A stretch of 64,000 nucleotides of DNA from an uncultured Oscillospiraceae bacterium (GTDB taxonomy: Bacteria > Bacillota > Clostridia > Oscillospirales > Oscillospiraceae), in NCBI GenBank assembly GCA_934597175.1, contig CAKTQR010000002.1, positions 1-64,000 on the forward strand, read 5' to 3'. Both the position numbers and the translations under genes were made by a program. Shown one piece after another: positions 33,287-40,041 of the stretch. The notes under the pieces were generated by a model. It was not told the origin of the DNA, did no database searches, and saw only the letters and a program-made list of their open reading frames with translations. Positions within the stretch are counted from its first letter, which is position 1. Each line of letters opens with the position of its first letter.

Positions 33287-34795
33287 CTACTTAATAAATT
33301 TACGGTAAATACCGAAATAGAGAATTAGAACAACGGAAGCATAGACCGGAACAACCATACCGTAAGGCAGAACAGACCAGACATTAAGGACGAGAGAAAT
33401 AAAGCCACCGATGTAGGAAAGCCACTCAACGACATAATGCCATATGCTATTAAATCCAGCGCCAAAATACGAAGAAGGCTTATTATTCTTCGAGGAGCGC
33501 CATTCTTCCCACCAGTCAGATATTTTTGTACCGATTGAATCGATTTTGCCACCAATGGTGTCTGCAGCCGTAGCAATCGCTGTCTTAACTGCTTCTGCAG
33601 CTGAACTAATTCCAGCTTTGATGTTACTAAGAAGCTCCTGAATTGCTTCCAGCGAGGTTTTAAAGACTTCCTTAAGCTTTGTAGTAAAGTTCGTCCAGAA
33701 GTCCGCAAAGAACAAGCGTACATCCGTAAAGAACTGAGTGCATACCTCAGAGAAAGTTTTAAAGCCGGTATCAAGCCAATTCTTGATGCTATTAACAGCA
33801 GCACGGATGCCAGAAACATCAGAAGAAACATCTGTATCACCTCCCTCCTGCTCCGTGCCGGACGAGGATTGGGAGACAGATGAGAGAAGCTTACCGGCAA
33901 GGCCGAGCTCTAATGCAGAGATAGCAGCGTCACGAGCTGTATCATGCTTATTGTTGTTGCCGCCTGAGCCGCCAGCTGCGGTCTCATCTATAACGATGAT
34001 GAACGGCACAGTGCCGGTCTGCGTGTTTGAGTATGTATAGGCAGGGTTTGCCGTGTATGAGGCGGAGACAGACCCAAACTGATAAGACTTATCAATAGTA
34101 GTAAGATTTGAATTAACCCAATCAATAAAAGAACCGTAAGACTCACCAGAACAAGAAAACAACTTATTATCAAAATCAACATAAAAATAAGGGTAAAGAC
34201 CAGAAATAGATGCAGAAGAAGCCAAAATAGGGCCAACAAGAAAAGACGAAGAAGAACCATTACCAAGAGACCTCCGCATCATAATGCCAGTATCAGTCTT
34301 CCAAACATAATAAATATAGCCATCTAAAGTAAAATAACAAGGATAATAAAAACGAGAAATACCAGAACGAGAACTAAAGGAGGGAAAAATCTGAACACTC
34401 TCACTCGTCAGGCTCTCCTCGCCTTTAAACCAATTGAAAAACCTATCGAGGAAACGCATGGTGGGATCTGAGACATTGAGACCGACACCATTGGGGTTAA
34501 GCGAGATGCCGGAGGCGTATTCGGATACGCTGCCGGTGCCCTCGGAGGATATGAAGTTATCTATCTTTCCGGCTATGTACGAGCCGAAGGAGTCAGCGTC
34601 TGTATTCTGAGATGTAAAGACGATGCCTGCTGCGATCATGACAGCAACTGCCGCACCGGCAAGCAAAAGAGCATCATCAACCAGAGCGACGGCCTTGGCC
34701 TGAGGTCTTGGCAGCACGAAGCTAAACAGCAGCGCAACAACGAGGAGAACGGCGAGGAACTTGTACCATATGGAGTTATTTCGGGCTATGGACAT
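33287..34795 (-). CDS. pIII-like minor coat/adsorption protein
   Basis: A 502-aa secreted membrane protein. Residues 1-35 form a signal peptide (YKFLAVLLVVALLFSFVLP, then QAKA as possible cleavage site). A hydrophobic stretch follows (about 37-60), then a large Ser/Gly/Tyr-rich exposed region (60-300) and an amphipathic helical region (330-430) with FTTKLKEVFKTSLEAIQELL. The protein ends with two hydrophobic segments (YIGGFISLVLNVWSVL and VVPVYASVVLILYFGI) and a basic tail. Size, position upstream of zot and C-terminal anchoring match the receptor-binding protein pIII. The exposed region has an AT-richer, irregular codon use, suggesting rapid change. The receptor is unknown. Confidence 0.75.
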   Translation of the reverse strand: MSIARNNSIWYKFLAVLLVVALLFSFVLPRPQAKAVALVDDALLLAGAAVAVMIAAGIVFTSQNTDADSFGSYIAGKIDNFISSEGTGSVSEYASGISLNPNGVGLNVSDPTMRFLDRFFNWFKGEESLTSESVQIFPSFSSRSGISRFYYPCYFTLDGYIYYVWKTDTGIMMRRSLGNGSSSSFLVGPILASSASISGLYPYFYVDFDNKLFSCSGESYGSFIDWVNSNLTTIDKSYQFGSVSASYTANPAYTYSNTQTGTVPFIIVIDETAAGGSGGNNNKHDTARDAAISALELGLAGKLLSSVSQSSSGTEQEGGDTDVSSDVSGIRAAVNSIKNWLDTGFKTFSEVCTQFFTDVRLFFADFWTNFTTKLKEVFKTSLEAIQELLSNIKAGISSAAEAVKTAIATAADTIGGKIDSIGTKISDWWEEWRSSKNNKPSSYFGAGFNSIWHYVVEWLSYIGGFISLVLNVWSVLPYGMVVPVYASVVLILYFGIYRKFIK

Positions 34796-34813
34796 TCTTC
34801 CTACTCCCCTCTC

Positions 34814-35401
34814 CTATTGAGTAACTATTGAAGCTCTGTAAGACTTGATATACTGTCCTATCACATAGGAGCAGCTATCACAAAGCGCTGGAAACCATGT
34901 GTCAAACTCATTTTGACGGGCATAATCAAAGAGCTCTCGATATTCACGAATATCGTTCTCAATGATGAAGTCACACATCTGAGATATGACCTTGTATCTG
35001 TCCGATGAGCTCGGGCGAAGCAGATCATCGAGGTCAACGCCGCCGTAAGACTGTAGCTCTGACCGTGGGTACTGATATTTCTCGGGGTTATCCAGATGCA
35101 GCATGTAGCGTACTGCGCCCTTTGCCGAGTGGCAGCGCTGAGGAATTGGCGCATTTAGCCTGTCCGTAATCTGCTTTATCTGCTCAAACGACTTAAGACC
35201 ACCAAAGACTAAAAGCAAATGGTAATGCGGCTTCTTCTTTTCTCCGTCAGGGTTTATATCGAATTCATGCAGCGGAGAGCATACCCATTCAATCTGATAT
35301 TCTTCAATCAAAATGTTTCGCCAGTTCTCCGGCAGGCTCTCGGGATAGACAACCGCAAGCCAGGACTTTGAACGATTATCTGCTGCTTTTTTAGTTACCA
35401 T
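34814..35401 (-). CDS. rep: Rolling-circle replication initiator (Rep_2/pMV158 RepB type)
   Basis: A 195-aa HUH endonuclease. The metal-binding motif is KPHYHLLLVF (about residue 64), preceded by WLAVVYPESLPENW and EWVCSPLHEFD and followed by RYMLHLDNPEKYQY, the conserved helix of Rep_2 proteins (PF01719). The likely nucleophilic Tyr is in this last segment. It nicks the double-strand origin to start phage replication. The start is the ATG at 35401, five bases after GGAGG. Its origin hairpin lies 45 bp upstream (35446-35479), as in pMV158-like plasmids, so the phage uses a plasmid-type replicon. Confidence 0.9.
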   Translation of the reverse strand: MVTKKAADNRSKSWLAVVYPESLPENWRNILIEEYQIEWVCSPLHEFDINPDGEKKKPHYHLLLVFGGLKSFEQIKQITDRLNAPIPQRCHSAKGAVRYMLHLDNPEKYQYPRSELQSYGGVDLDDLLRPSSSDRYKVISQMCDFIIENDIREYRELFDYARQNEFDTWFPALCDSCSYVIGQYIKSYRASIVTQ

Positions 35402-35445
35402 ACATACCTCCAAAAATCATAAAAAAAGAAACCGTGATTATTGGT

Positions 35446-35479
35446 CTCCAATGGGCAGGTCGTAGTCCGCCCATTGGAG
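35446..35479 (-). other. Predicted double-strand origin with pMV158-type nick site
   Basis: An 11-bp perfect stem (35446-35456 with 35469-35479, arm CTCCAATGGGC) holds a 12-nt loop. On the minus strand the loop reads GGACTACGACCT. The pMV158-family nick sequence is TACTACG/AC; here GACTACG/AC matches 8 of 9, with the predicted cut between 35461 and 35460. Its location right before a Rep_2 gene and exposure in a hairpin loop agree with that family. Confidence 0.8.
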
Positions 35480-35514
35480 GGGTATGGCAATATCTCACGA
35501 CATGACCTAAGGTC

Positions 35515-35796
35515 TCACCGAAACTTATACGGTAGCCTGATACCCATTTCATCTAAGTCTCGCTTAATCGCCTGCAGCTGATCATAGAGGCGATTAGCGT
35601 ATTCACGCTGCATTAGATTTGCAGCAGCAGAAATCTTATACTGCCTGTTTTCGTTGGTGAGCCTAACTATCTCCTTTGCCATCTCTAGAAACAGCTCAGG
35701 ATAAAACACAACGACCTTTTTAGTGTCCTCGCTATCTGATGCCAGCAAGGACTTATAAAGCTCATAGAGCTGCACATAATCCTCGTCAGGTATCAT
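35515..35796 (-). CDS. Phage protein of unknown function, helical (93 aa)
   Basis: A mostly alpha-helical protein starting MIPDEDYVQLYELYKSLLAS with a probable coiled-coil region (MAKEIVRLTNENRQYKISA) and a basic end (LPYKFR). The ATG at 35796 lies 11 bp inside the preceding gene, so it is probably translated by coupling. It precedes the origin and rep. No family is recognised. Confidence 0.7.
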   Translation of the reverse strand: MIPDEDYVQLYELYKSLLASDSEDTKKVVVFYPELFLEMAKEIVRLTNENRQYKISAAANLMQREYANRLYDQLQAIKRDLDEMGIRLPYKFR

Positions 35797-35971
35797 AACG
35801 AATGATAGCAAAACAACAGTCCAAGCAAGAAGAAATCTCTTCGTTGGGATTCAGAAGCGGACAAATATAGCCAGCTTCAGCATCGTGCTCAGAAAAGCCA
35901 CAAATAATATCGGACTGCTGACGGTTGACAAGGTCAAGATGGTCTACATTGGCGCGATCATTTGCGTTCAT
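35786..35971 (-). CDS. Small cysteine-rich phage protein (61 aa)
   Basis: Begins MNANDRANVDHLDLVNRQQS and carries cysteines in IICGF, YICPLL and SSCLDCCFAII, a spacing that could bind zinc. GGAGGTG lies seven bases before the ATG at 35971. It overlaps both neighbours. Unknown function. Confidence 0.65.
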   Translation of the reverse strand: MNANDRANVDHLDLVNRQQSDIICGFSEHDAEAGYICPLLNPNEEISSCLDCCFAIIRYDT

Positions 35972-36065
35972 ATCCTTCACCTCCGCATGGTATATGACCT
36001 TCTATAAGCAGCCGGTAAGCACACTCAAGGTAGTACCGGCAAGACTCACATGAATTCTCCTGCAT
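35958..36065 (-). CDS. Tiny cysteine-rich phage protein (35 aa)
   Basis: Begins MQENSCESCRYYLECAYRLL and ends HIPCGGEGYERK. The CxxC pair plus two more cysteines suggest a small zinc knuckle. Its ATG overlaps the stop of the preceding gene (TAATG), and its end overlaps the next gene by 14 bp, which is the arrangement of real coupled genes. Unknown function. Confidence 0.6.
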   Translation of the reverse strand: MQENSCESCRYYLECAYRLLIEGHIPCGGEGYERK

Positions 36066-36328
36066 TATTTCACCGCTTTCTGTATCAGCCGGACGCCGGC
36101 AATCTTACCGAAGCGGTTATAAAGTATCTCTACTTCATCACCAACACAGGGGTCATATAGGTCAAGCTTCTGCTGGGAGACGAAAGCGGAGAAACAGGCA
36201 ACGCCTTCTACTCCTTTCCTATCCTGCACAACATACAGTGTCGTGCCGGAGCCGGTCACAAGAGCGCCGGTGCGCTCATCCGTGAATGAATAATCTTTCT
36301 GCTGGTAACCAATTACTTTACAGCTCAT
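36065..36328 (-). CDS. Putative phage ssDNA-binding protein (87 aa)
   Basis: An 87-aa beta-rich protein beginning MSCKVIGYQQKDYSFTDERT and ending RFGKIAGVRLIQKAVK. First gene of the minus-strand phage operon, upstream of rep, the position of the pV-type single-strand DNA-binding protein in many inoviruses. Size (pV is 87 aa) and predicted OB-like strands agree, but no definite motif is visible. It is the gene immediately controlled by the repressor-operator region. Confidence 0.55.
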   Translation of the reverse strand: MSCKVIGYQQKDYSFTDERTGALVTGSGTTLYVVQDRKGVEGVACFSAFVSQQKLDLYDPCVGDEVEILYNRFGKIAGVRLIQKAVK

Positions 36329-36352
36329 GTTTTACTCCTTTCGATTTTCAAG

Positions 36353-36439
36353 TTACCTAGGTAATAATAAACCTTATAAGGCATAACCAATAATAAAAAT
36401 AAACCTCATAAGACTTAAAAGCAAGATAAACCTTAAAAG
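36353..36439. promoter_or_regulatory. Divergent operator region of the phage
   Basis: Between the minus-strand operon and the repressor are three direct repeats of ATAAACCTYATAAG type (36367-36380, 36399-36412, 36426-36439) and a 12-bp perfect palindrome TTACCTAGGTAA (36353-36364). A TATAAT lies at 36446-36451 for the repressor. The repeats are the likely binding sites of the adjacent XRE protein, a lysogeny switch. Confidence 0.65.
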
Positions 36440-36484
36440 ATGTAATATAATCAGCAAAATAGCCAAAAAAGGTGTGTGTGACAT

Positions 36485-36688
36485 ATGGAATATTACGAAA
36501 AACTAAAAGGGATAAGAGAAGATTTAGACTTAACACAAAGCGAGGTGGCAAGGTACTTAAAAACAACACAACAACAAATTTATAAGTATGAAGCAGGAAA
36601 ACAAGAAATGACGGTAAGCAAATTTAAAGAACTATGCAAACTATATAGAGTAAGTGCAGACTATATTTTGGGTTTAAAAAAATATTAA
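36485..36688 (+). CDS. XRE-family phage repressor (67 aa)
   Basis: A single helix-turn-helix domain (HTH_3): LKGIREDLDLTQSEVARYLK then TTQQQIYKYEAGKQEMTVSKF, ending SADYILGLKKY, the standard Cro/CI fold of small repressors. Divergent from the phage operon and next to three direct repeats, so it probably represses the lytic operon. Low-GC codon use unlike the chromosome supports phage origin. GTGTGTGTG precedes the ATG; the ribosome site is weak. Confidence 0.88.
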   Translation: MEYYEKLKGIREDLDLTQSEVARYLKTTQQQIYKYEAGKQEMTVSKFKELCKLYRVSADYILGLKKY

Positions 36689-36713
36689 AATGGCATAGAT
36701 AAGGGAGAGAGAT

Positions 36714-37271
36714 ATGGATTATGTTTTAATTGCGATTATCGTTATACTTCTCGTGAGAGAAATGGTAAAGTCATCGAAGGGAAGACAATACGGTAAGCGC
36801 AGGCCGGCAGACAAGCAGCCACAGCAGCGTACAAAGGCTATTACAAACGAAACTCCGGCAAGCAACAGCTCGAACTACATAAAGTCCTATAAGCGAAAAT
36901 ATGTCCTTACGACCAATGAGAAAGATGCCTTTCGTAAGATTAAAGCGGCAGCAGATCTAACCGGCTACACGGTACTATCCAAGGTACGCTTGTTTGACCT
37001 TATAGAGCCGCTGGATAAGACGGACAAGGGTGCTAAGTGGAAGATACAAGCTAAGCATGTAGACTTCGTCCTTTGCGACAAGGCTCTGGTTGCCAGGTAC
37101 ATTATTGAGCTCGGCGATAAAAGCCACGAGAGAGCTGACAGAATTGAGAGAGACGCATTTGTTTTAACTGTGCTGCGTAACTGCGGTTACAAGGTATTGA
37201 TCACGAACAATATCGATACGGACAGGCTTGTATCATGGATACAAGAGCAGGAACAGGCGAAGAAATATTAG
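36714..37271 (+). CDS. Membrane-anchored DUF2726 protein of the phage
   Basis: A 185-aa protein with one N-terminal membrane helix (VLIAIIVILLVREMV), a basic linker and a DUF2726 domain (about residues 60-178): KYVLTTNEKDAFRKIKAAAD, KAKHVDFVLCDKALVARYIIELGD-like core and RDAFVLTVLRNCGYKVL. DUF2726 belongs to the PD-(D/E)xK-like nuclease fold group; here DFVLCD and IELGD keep the acidic pattern. It lies downstream of the repressor on the plus strand, a position for lysogenic genes. A role in immunity or superinfection exclusion is speculative. Confidence 0.75.
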   Translation: MDYVLIAIIVILLVREMVKSSKGRQYGKRRPADKQPQQRTKAITNETPASNSSNYIKSYKRKYVLTTNEKDAFRKIKAAADLTGYTVLSKVRLFDLIEPLDKTDKGAKWKIQAKHVDFVLCDKALVARYIIELGDKSHERADRIERDAFVLTVLRNCGYKVLITNNIDTDRLVSWIQEQEQAKKY

Positions 37272-37287
37272 AGTGTACATAAAGCAA

Positions 37288-37454
37288 TTCCGCCCTACGC
37301 TGCCTACTAGAGCCTAGTGCAGTGCGGGGCGGATATGTTTATAAAGGCGAATATCAGCAAAGCGACAGAACGACCAGGGCGCAGCTGGGCACATGCAGCC
37401 GCATAAGAAAATGTACATTCCTGTTGTGGATGCCAGCCGCTACGCTCTGGCATC
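37288..37454. other. Hairpin-rich noncoding region, candidate packaging signal or ssDNA origin
   Basis: About 225 bp without a supported gene between the DUF2726 gene and attR. It contains a long imperfect hairpin closed by TCCGCCC/GGGCGGA (about 37289-37334, with ACTAG/CTAGT at its tip) and a second hairpin GATGCCAG/CTGGCATC (37429-37436 with 37447-37454). Filamentous phages keep their packaging hairpin and minus-strand origin in such an intergenic region. Confidence 0.45.
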
Positions 37455-37497
37455 TCCTTTCGTTACTCCCTACTCCTATTTCAGCGCTATTCATCAG

Positions 37498-37522
37498 TAA
37501 AGATTTTGTTTAATTTGGGGGA
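37498..37522 (+). repeat. attR direct repeat (25 bp)
   Basis: Identical to 31456-31480. The 11 bases before it share only a chance-level match with the left arm, so this junction is asymmetric. Confidence 0.9.
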
Positions 37523-37635
37523 TTAGCAAATCCAATGGTTTTGACCCTGTGCCACCATTTTCGGATTTTTTGTTTAATTTTGATGCATGTGCATCTAAGC
37601 CGGCTTAGATGCACTTCTAGATAAAAATAATTCAT
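37510..37635 (-). CDS. 41-aa basic protein ending in attR; possible Zot-tail relic
   Basis: A short frame with GGAG eight bases before the ATG at 37635, directly after the 77-aa gene. It begins MNYFYLEVHLSRLRCTCIKI and its last 22 residues align without gaps to the last 22 of the phage Zot, sharing IKQ at the start, R, R, T and the terminal PPN (9 identities). Both stop codons lie at the same place in the att repeat. Either this is a host gene whose 3' end is the attachment site, or the stub of an earlier inovirus zot. Low certainty that it is translated. Confidence 0.45.
   Translation of the reverse strand: MNYFYLEVHLSRLRCTCIKIKQKIRKWWHRVKTIGFANPPN
37589..37614. repeat. 26-bp perfect palindrome
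   Basis: GTGCATCTAAGCC and its exact complement with no loop. It lies 67 bp outside attR within the 41-aa frame. It could be a protein-binding site or a terminator-like hairpin. Confidence 0.6.
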
Positions 37636-37639
37636 TTTT

Positions 37640-37873
37640 TTATCTCCTATATTTATTACGAATTCTTCTTGATAATGCTTGACGAAAATTTATGCCGTGA
37701 GCTTGGAGTAAATCCGTCAGTTCAAAATTGCATTTGCACTCATTTATGTAGCTAAACTCTAATGCGTTTAATCTGCGTTTGCTTTCCGTAAGCTCTCTTT
37801 CGAGTTGCCGTACCTTCTTTTGCAGCTTGTCTACCTTTTCCGAAGGCTCAACTAAGACCTTGATTTTAATCAT
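37640..37873 (-). CDS. Small coiled-coil protein of unknown function (77 aa)
   Basis: Begins MIKIKVLVEPSEKVDKLQKK, mostly a basic coiled coil (VRQLERELTESKRRLNALEF), followed by NECKCNFELTDLLQAHGINF and an arginine-rich tail. The ATG at 37873 follows GGAGGTGAAAG; the longer upstream frame is not needed. It lies between the DUF6873-type gene and attR and could belong to a mobile-element remnant. No family recognised. Confidence 0.6.
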   Translation of the reverse strand: MIKIKVLVEPSEKVDKLQKKVRQLERELTESKRRLNALEFSYINECKCNFELTDLLQAHGINFRQALSRRIRNKYRR

Positions 37874-37935
37874 CGTGTGTCTTTCACCTCCTTTAGGGAG
37901 ATATAAAAAGAAAGCGTATAAACGGAAATTATTGT

Positions 37936-38676
37936 TTATACACTCTCTGTTAGCGGAATTGCGCTTCCTATATCGAATATCGGTTTGTCTGTGAGATATA
38001 TCGGTTTGATGTTCTGCTTGCATAGAAAGCTCTCAATTTTGCTTTTTATGATGGTGTCTTCAATTACGCCTGTAAACGCTAATTCGTCTGCGCTGATTTT
38101 AAAAGTTGCTCCGCCGATAAAGCCGTAATCGAAGCCGTCCAATTTGACGAACGACTCCGGCAGGTACAAAACATTCATTCCGGAGTTTTCGGCAGCTTCG
38201 GCAATGCGCTTATCTGCGGTTATGATCGAGTTTTCATTCACAACGCAGATCGAGCATTTGGTATAGCCCTGTTTGACGGCAATCAATTGCTTGCAGCCGA
38301 GCTTTTCGACCAACTGTGCATTTGCTGTTTTGGGGTTATAAAACAGCTTGTCCCCTACGACGCAAAAGTTTAGCCCCGCATCGTAGGGATAAACAGTCTG
38401 CTGCGGATCAGGCACATATTCAGTTGCGATTATATTCTGAATTTGCTCGCAAGGCTTCAAAAACTCGCTCAAAATTATGCTTTTGCCTATATGAACGGCA
38501 GATAAATCTGCATGTCCGGACAGTCGCTCGTCAACATTTGGATTGCTTTTGAGCCAAATCGGCTCTAAATTGTACGCAAAAAGCGCATTTTCAAGCAAGT
38601 TCCTGTACTTTTCACCTAGTATTATGTGCCGCACTTTGGACATTGGCAGGTGCGGCGTTTCTATTAATTTGAACAT
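37936..38676 (-). CDS. DUF6873-type GME-fold protein
   Basis: A 246-aa cytoplasmic protein that resembles a family of Clostridia proteins with an amidinotransferase-like (GME) fold. Segments such as YDAGLNFCVVGDKLFYNPKT, SICVVNENSIITADKRIAEA and FDYGFIGGATFKIS give the repeated beta-beta-alpha pattern. Catalytic activity is unproven. It starts 1 bp after radA, so it is cotranscribed with radA and cwlD. Family name given with moderate certainty. Confidence 0.65.
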   Translation of the reverse strand: MFKLIETPHLPMSKVRHIILGEKYRNLLENALFAYNLEPIWLKSNPNVDERLSGHADLSAVHIGKSIILSEFLKPCEQIQNIIATEYVPDPQQTVYPYDAGLNFCVVGDKLFYNPKTANAQLVEKLGCKQLIAVKQGYTKCSICVVNENSIITADKRIAEAAENSGMNVLYLPESFVKLDGFDYGFIGGATFKISADELAFTGVIEDTIIKSKIESFLCKQNIKPIYLTDKPIFDIGSAIPLTESV

Positions 38677-38677
38677 T

Positions 38678-40033
38678 TTAACCCAAAGTTGCCTTGATGG
38701 CTTCCCGTATATCCTTTACGGATATGATTTCGAGACCGTTGGGTTTTTTAATATCATCCTTGATGTGCGCCGGTATCACGCAGCGCTTGAAGCCGAGGCG
38801 GGCAATCTCAGACAGACGCATATTAAGCGAGTTCACGCTTCTTATTTCCCCGGAAAGTCCGACTTCGCCGACAGCAGCTAGATCACGCCCGAGCGGCAGG
38901 TCCCTAAAGCTGCTTGCAATGGCGAGCATTGTAGCAAGGTCGGCAGCGGGCTCGTCAAGCTCAAGACCGCCGATAACATTAATATACGCATCGCAGCCGG
39001 AGACCGCCATGCCTCCACGCTTTTCAAGAACGGCCAAAAGCAGCGTTGCTCTGTTATAATCAATGCCGTTTGTGCTGCGTCGGCCTGCATTGTAGGTCGC
39101 AGGCGCTACAAGAGCCTGAATTTCGGCGAGTATGGGCCGTGAGCCTTCGATAACGCAGGTAACGCAAGTGCCAGGGGCGTTATCGGGTCTACCGGAAAGC
39201 AGTATCTCGGACGGATTTTGCAACTCTCTTAGCCCTGTGTCAACCATTTCAAACACGCCGATCTCATTGGTTGAGCCAAAGCGGTTTTTGCCGGCTCTGA
39301 GTATTCTGAACGATGTGCTGCGCTCGCCTTCAAAGTACAAAACGCAGTCGACCATGTGCTCAAGCACCTTAGGTCCTGCGATATTGCCCTCTTTGTTGAT
39401 ATGACCGACAACAAAGGTCGTGAAGCCCTTTTCCTTGGTCATGCGCATGATGGACATCGTACATTCCCTGACCTGGCTGACGCTGCCGGGTGCGGAGCTT
39501 ATCTCGGGGTCAAACATGGTCTGGATAGAGTCAACTATCATGATATCCGGCTCAAGCTCGTCGGCAGCCTCCAAAACCTCGGTAAGCCCAGTTTCGGCGA
39601 GGACATATATCTGTCCGTTATCAACACCGAGACGCTGCGCACGCATCTTGAGCTGGCGCTCGCTTTCCTCGCCGGTGACATACAGTATCTTCTGCTCGCC
39701 CTCGACAAGACCGCAAAGCTGGAGCAGCAGAGTCGATTTGCCGATACCGGGAGCACCGCCGACCAAGACGAGCGAGCCTTTAACAGCTCCGCCGCCCAAA
39801 ACTCTGTCAAGCTCCCCTATTCCGGTCGAAAAGCGGAGCTCGGCCTCGGTATCAAGCTCCGAAATTAGTTTGGGAGCTTTTTTGGAAGTGGCTCTCTTGG
39901 GACTTCCCTTCCCTTTTGCGTCGAGCTTTACCTCGACCAAGCTGTCCCACGCACCGCAGGCGGTGCACCGACCGCTCCATTTAACTGTCTCGTTGCCACA
40001 TTCCGAGCAGCAGAAAACTGTCTTTTGTCTCAT
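38678..40033 (-). CDS. radA: DNA repair protein RadA (Sms)
   Basis: A 451-aa RadA. It has an N-terminal C4 zinc finger (FCCSECGNETVKWSGRCTAC), a RecA-like ATPase with Walker A GGAPGIGKSTLLLQ (about residues 92-105), the RadA-specific KNRFG motif (about 253) and a C-terminal Lon-protease-like domain (VLEKRGGMAVSGCDAYINVI). It promotes branch migration in recombination. The gene is the neighbour of the phage insertion region, 1.1 kb from attR. Confidence 0.95.
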   Translation of the reverse strand: MRQKTVFCCSECGNETVKWSGRCTACGAWDSLVEVKLDAKGKGSPKRATSKKAPKLISELDTEAELRFSTGIGELDRVLGGGAVKGSLVLVGGAPGIGKSTLLLQLCGLVEGEQKILYVTGEESERQLKMRAQRLGVDNGQIYVLAETGLTEVLEAADELEPDIMIVDSIQTMFDPEISSAPGSVSQVRECTMSIMRMTKEKGFTTFVVGHINKEGNIAGPKVLEHMVDCVLYFEGERSTSFRILRAGKNRFGSTNEIGVFEMVDTGLRELQNPSEILLSGRPDNAPGTCVTCVIEGSRPILAEIQALVAPATYNAGRRSTNGIDYNRATLLLAVLEKRGGMAVSGCDAYINVIGGLELDEPAADLATMLAIASSFRDLPLGRDLAAVGEVGLSGEIRSVNSLNMRLSEIARLGFKRCVIPAHIKDDIKKPNGLEIISVKDIREAIKATLG

Positions 40034-40041
40034 ATCTTCTC

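Larger units (their letters stand above)
31456..37522. mobile_element. Integrated inovirus (filamentous phage), about 6.07 kb
   Basis: Bounded by identical 25-bp direct repeats (31456-31480 and 37498-37522). It contains, on the minus strand in transcription order: an 87-aa putative ssDNA-binding protein, three small proteins, a rolling-circle Rep with its origin hairpin, a 502-aa pIII-like protein, five tiny membrane proteins, a 31-aa peptide and a Zot-type ATPase. On the plus strand are an XRE repressor and a DUF2726 protein. Gene content, order and size are those of Inoviridae. There is no integrase between the repeats, so integration should depend on the host Xer-type enzyme. All reading frames are intact, suggesting an active prophage. 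Confidence 0.88.

Noticed and set aside
33325..33900. A 191-codon minus-strand frame inside the pIII-like gene
   Set aside because: It is a shadow frame, serine- and leucine-rich with biased composition; the 502-aa frame has the signal peptide, membrane anchors and ribosome site.
36366..36439. The three repeats as a CRISPR array
   Set aside because: Repeat units are only 14 bp, AT-rich and unevenly spaced (32 and 27 bp), in a divergent promoter; operator sites explain them better.
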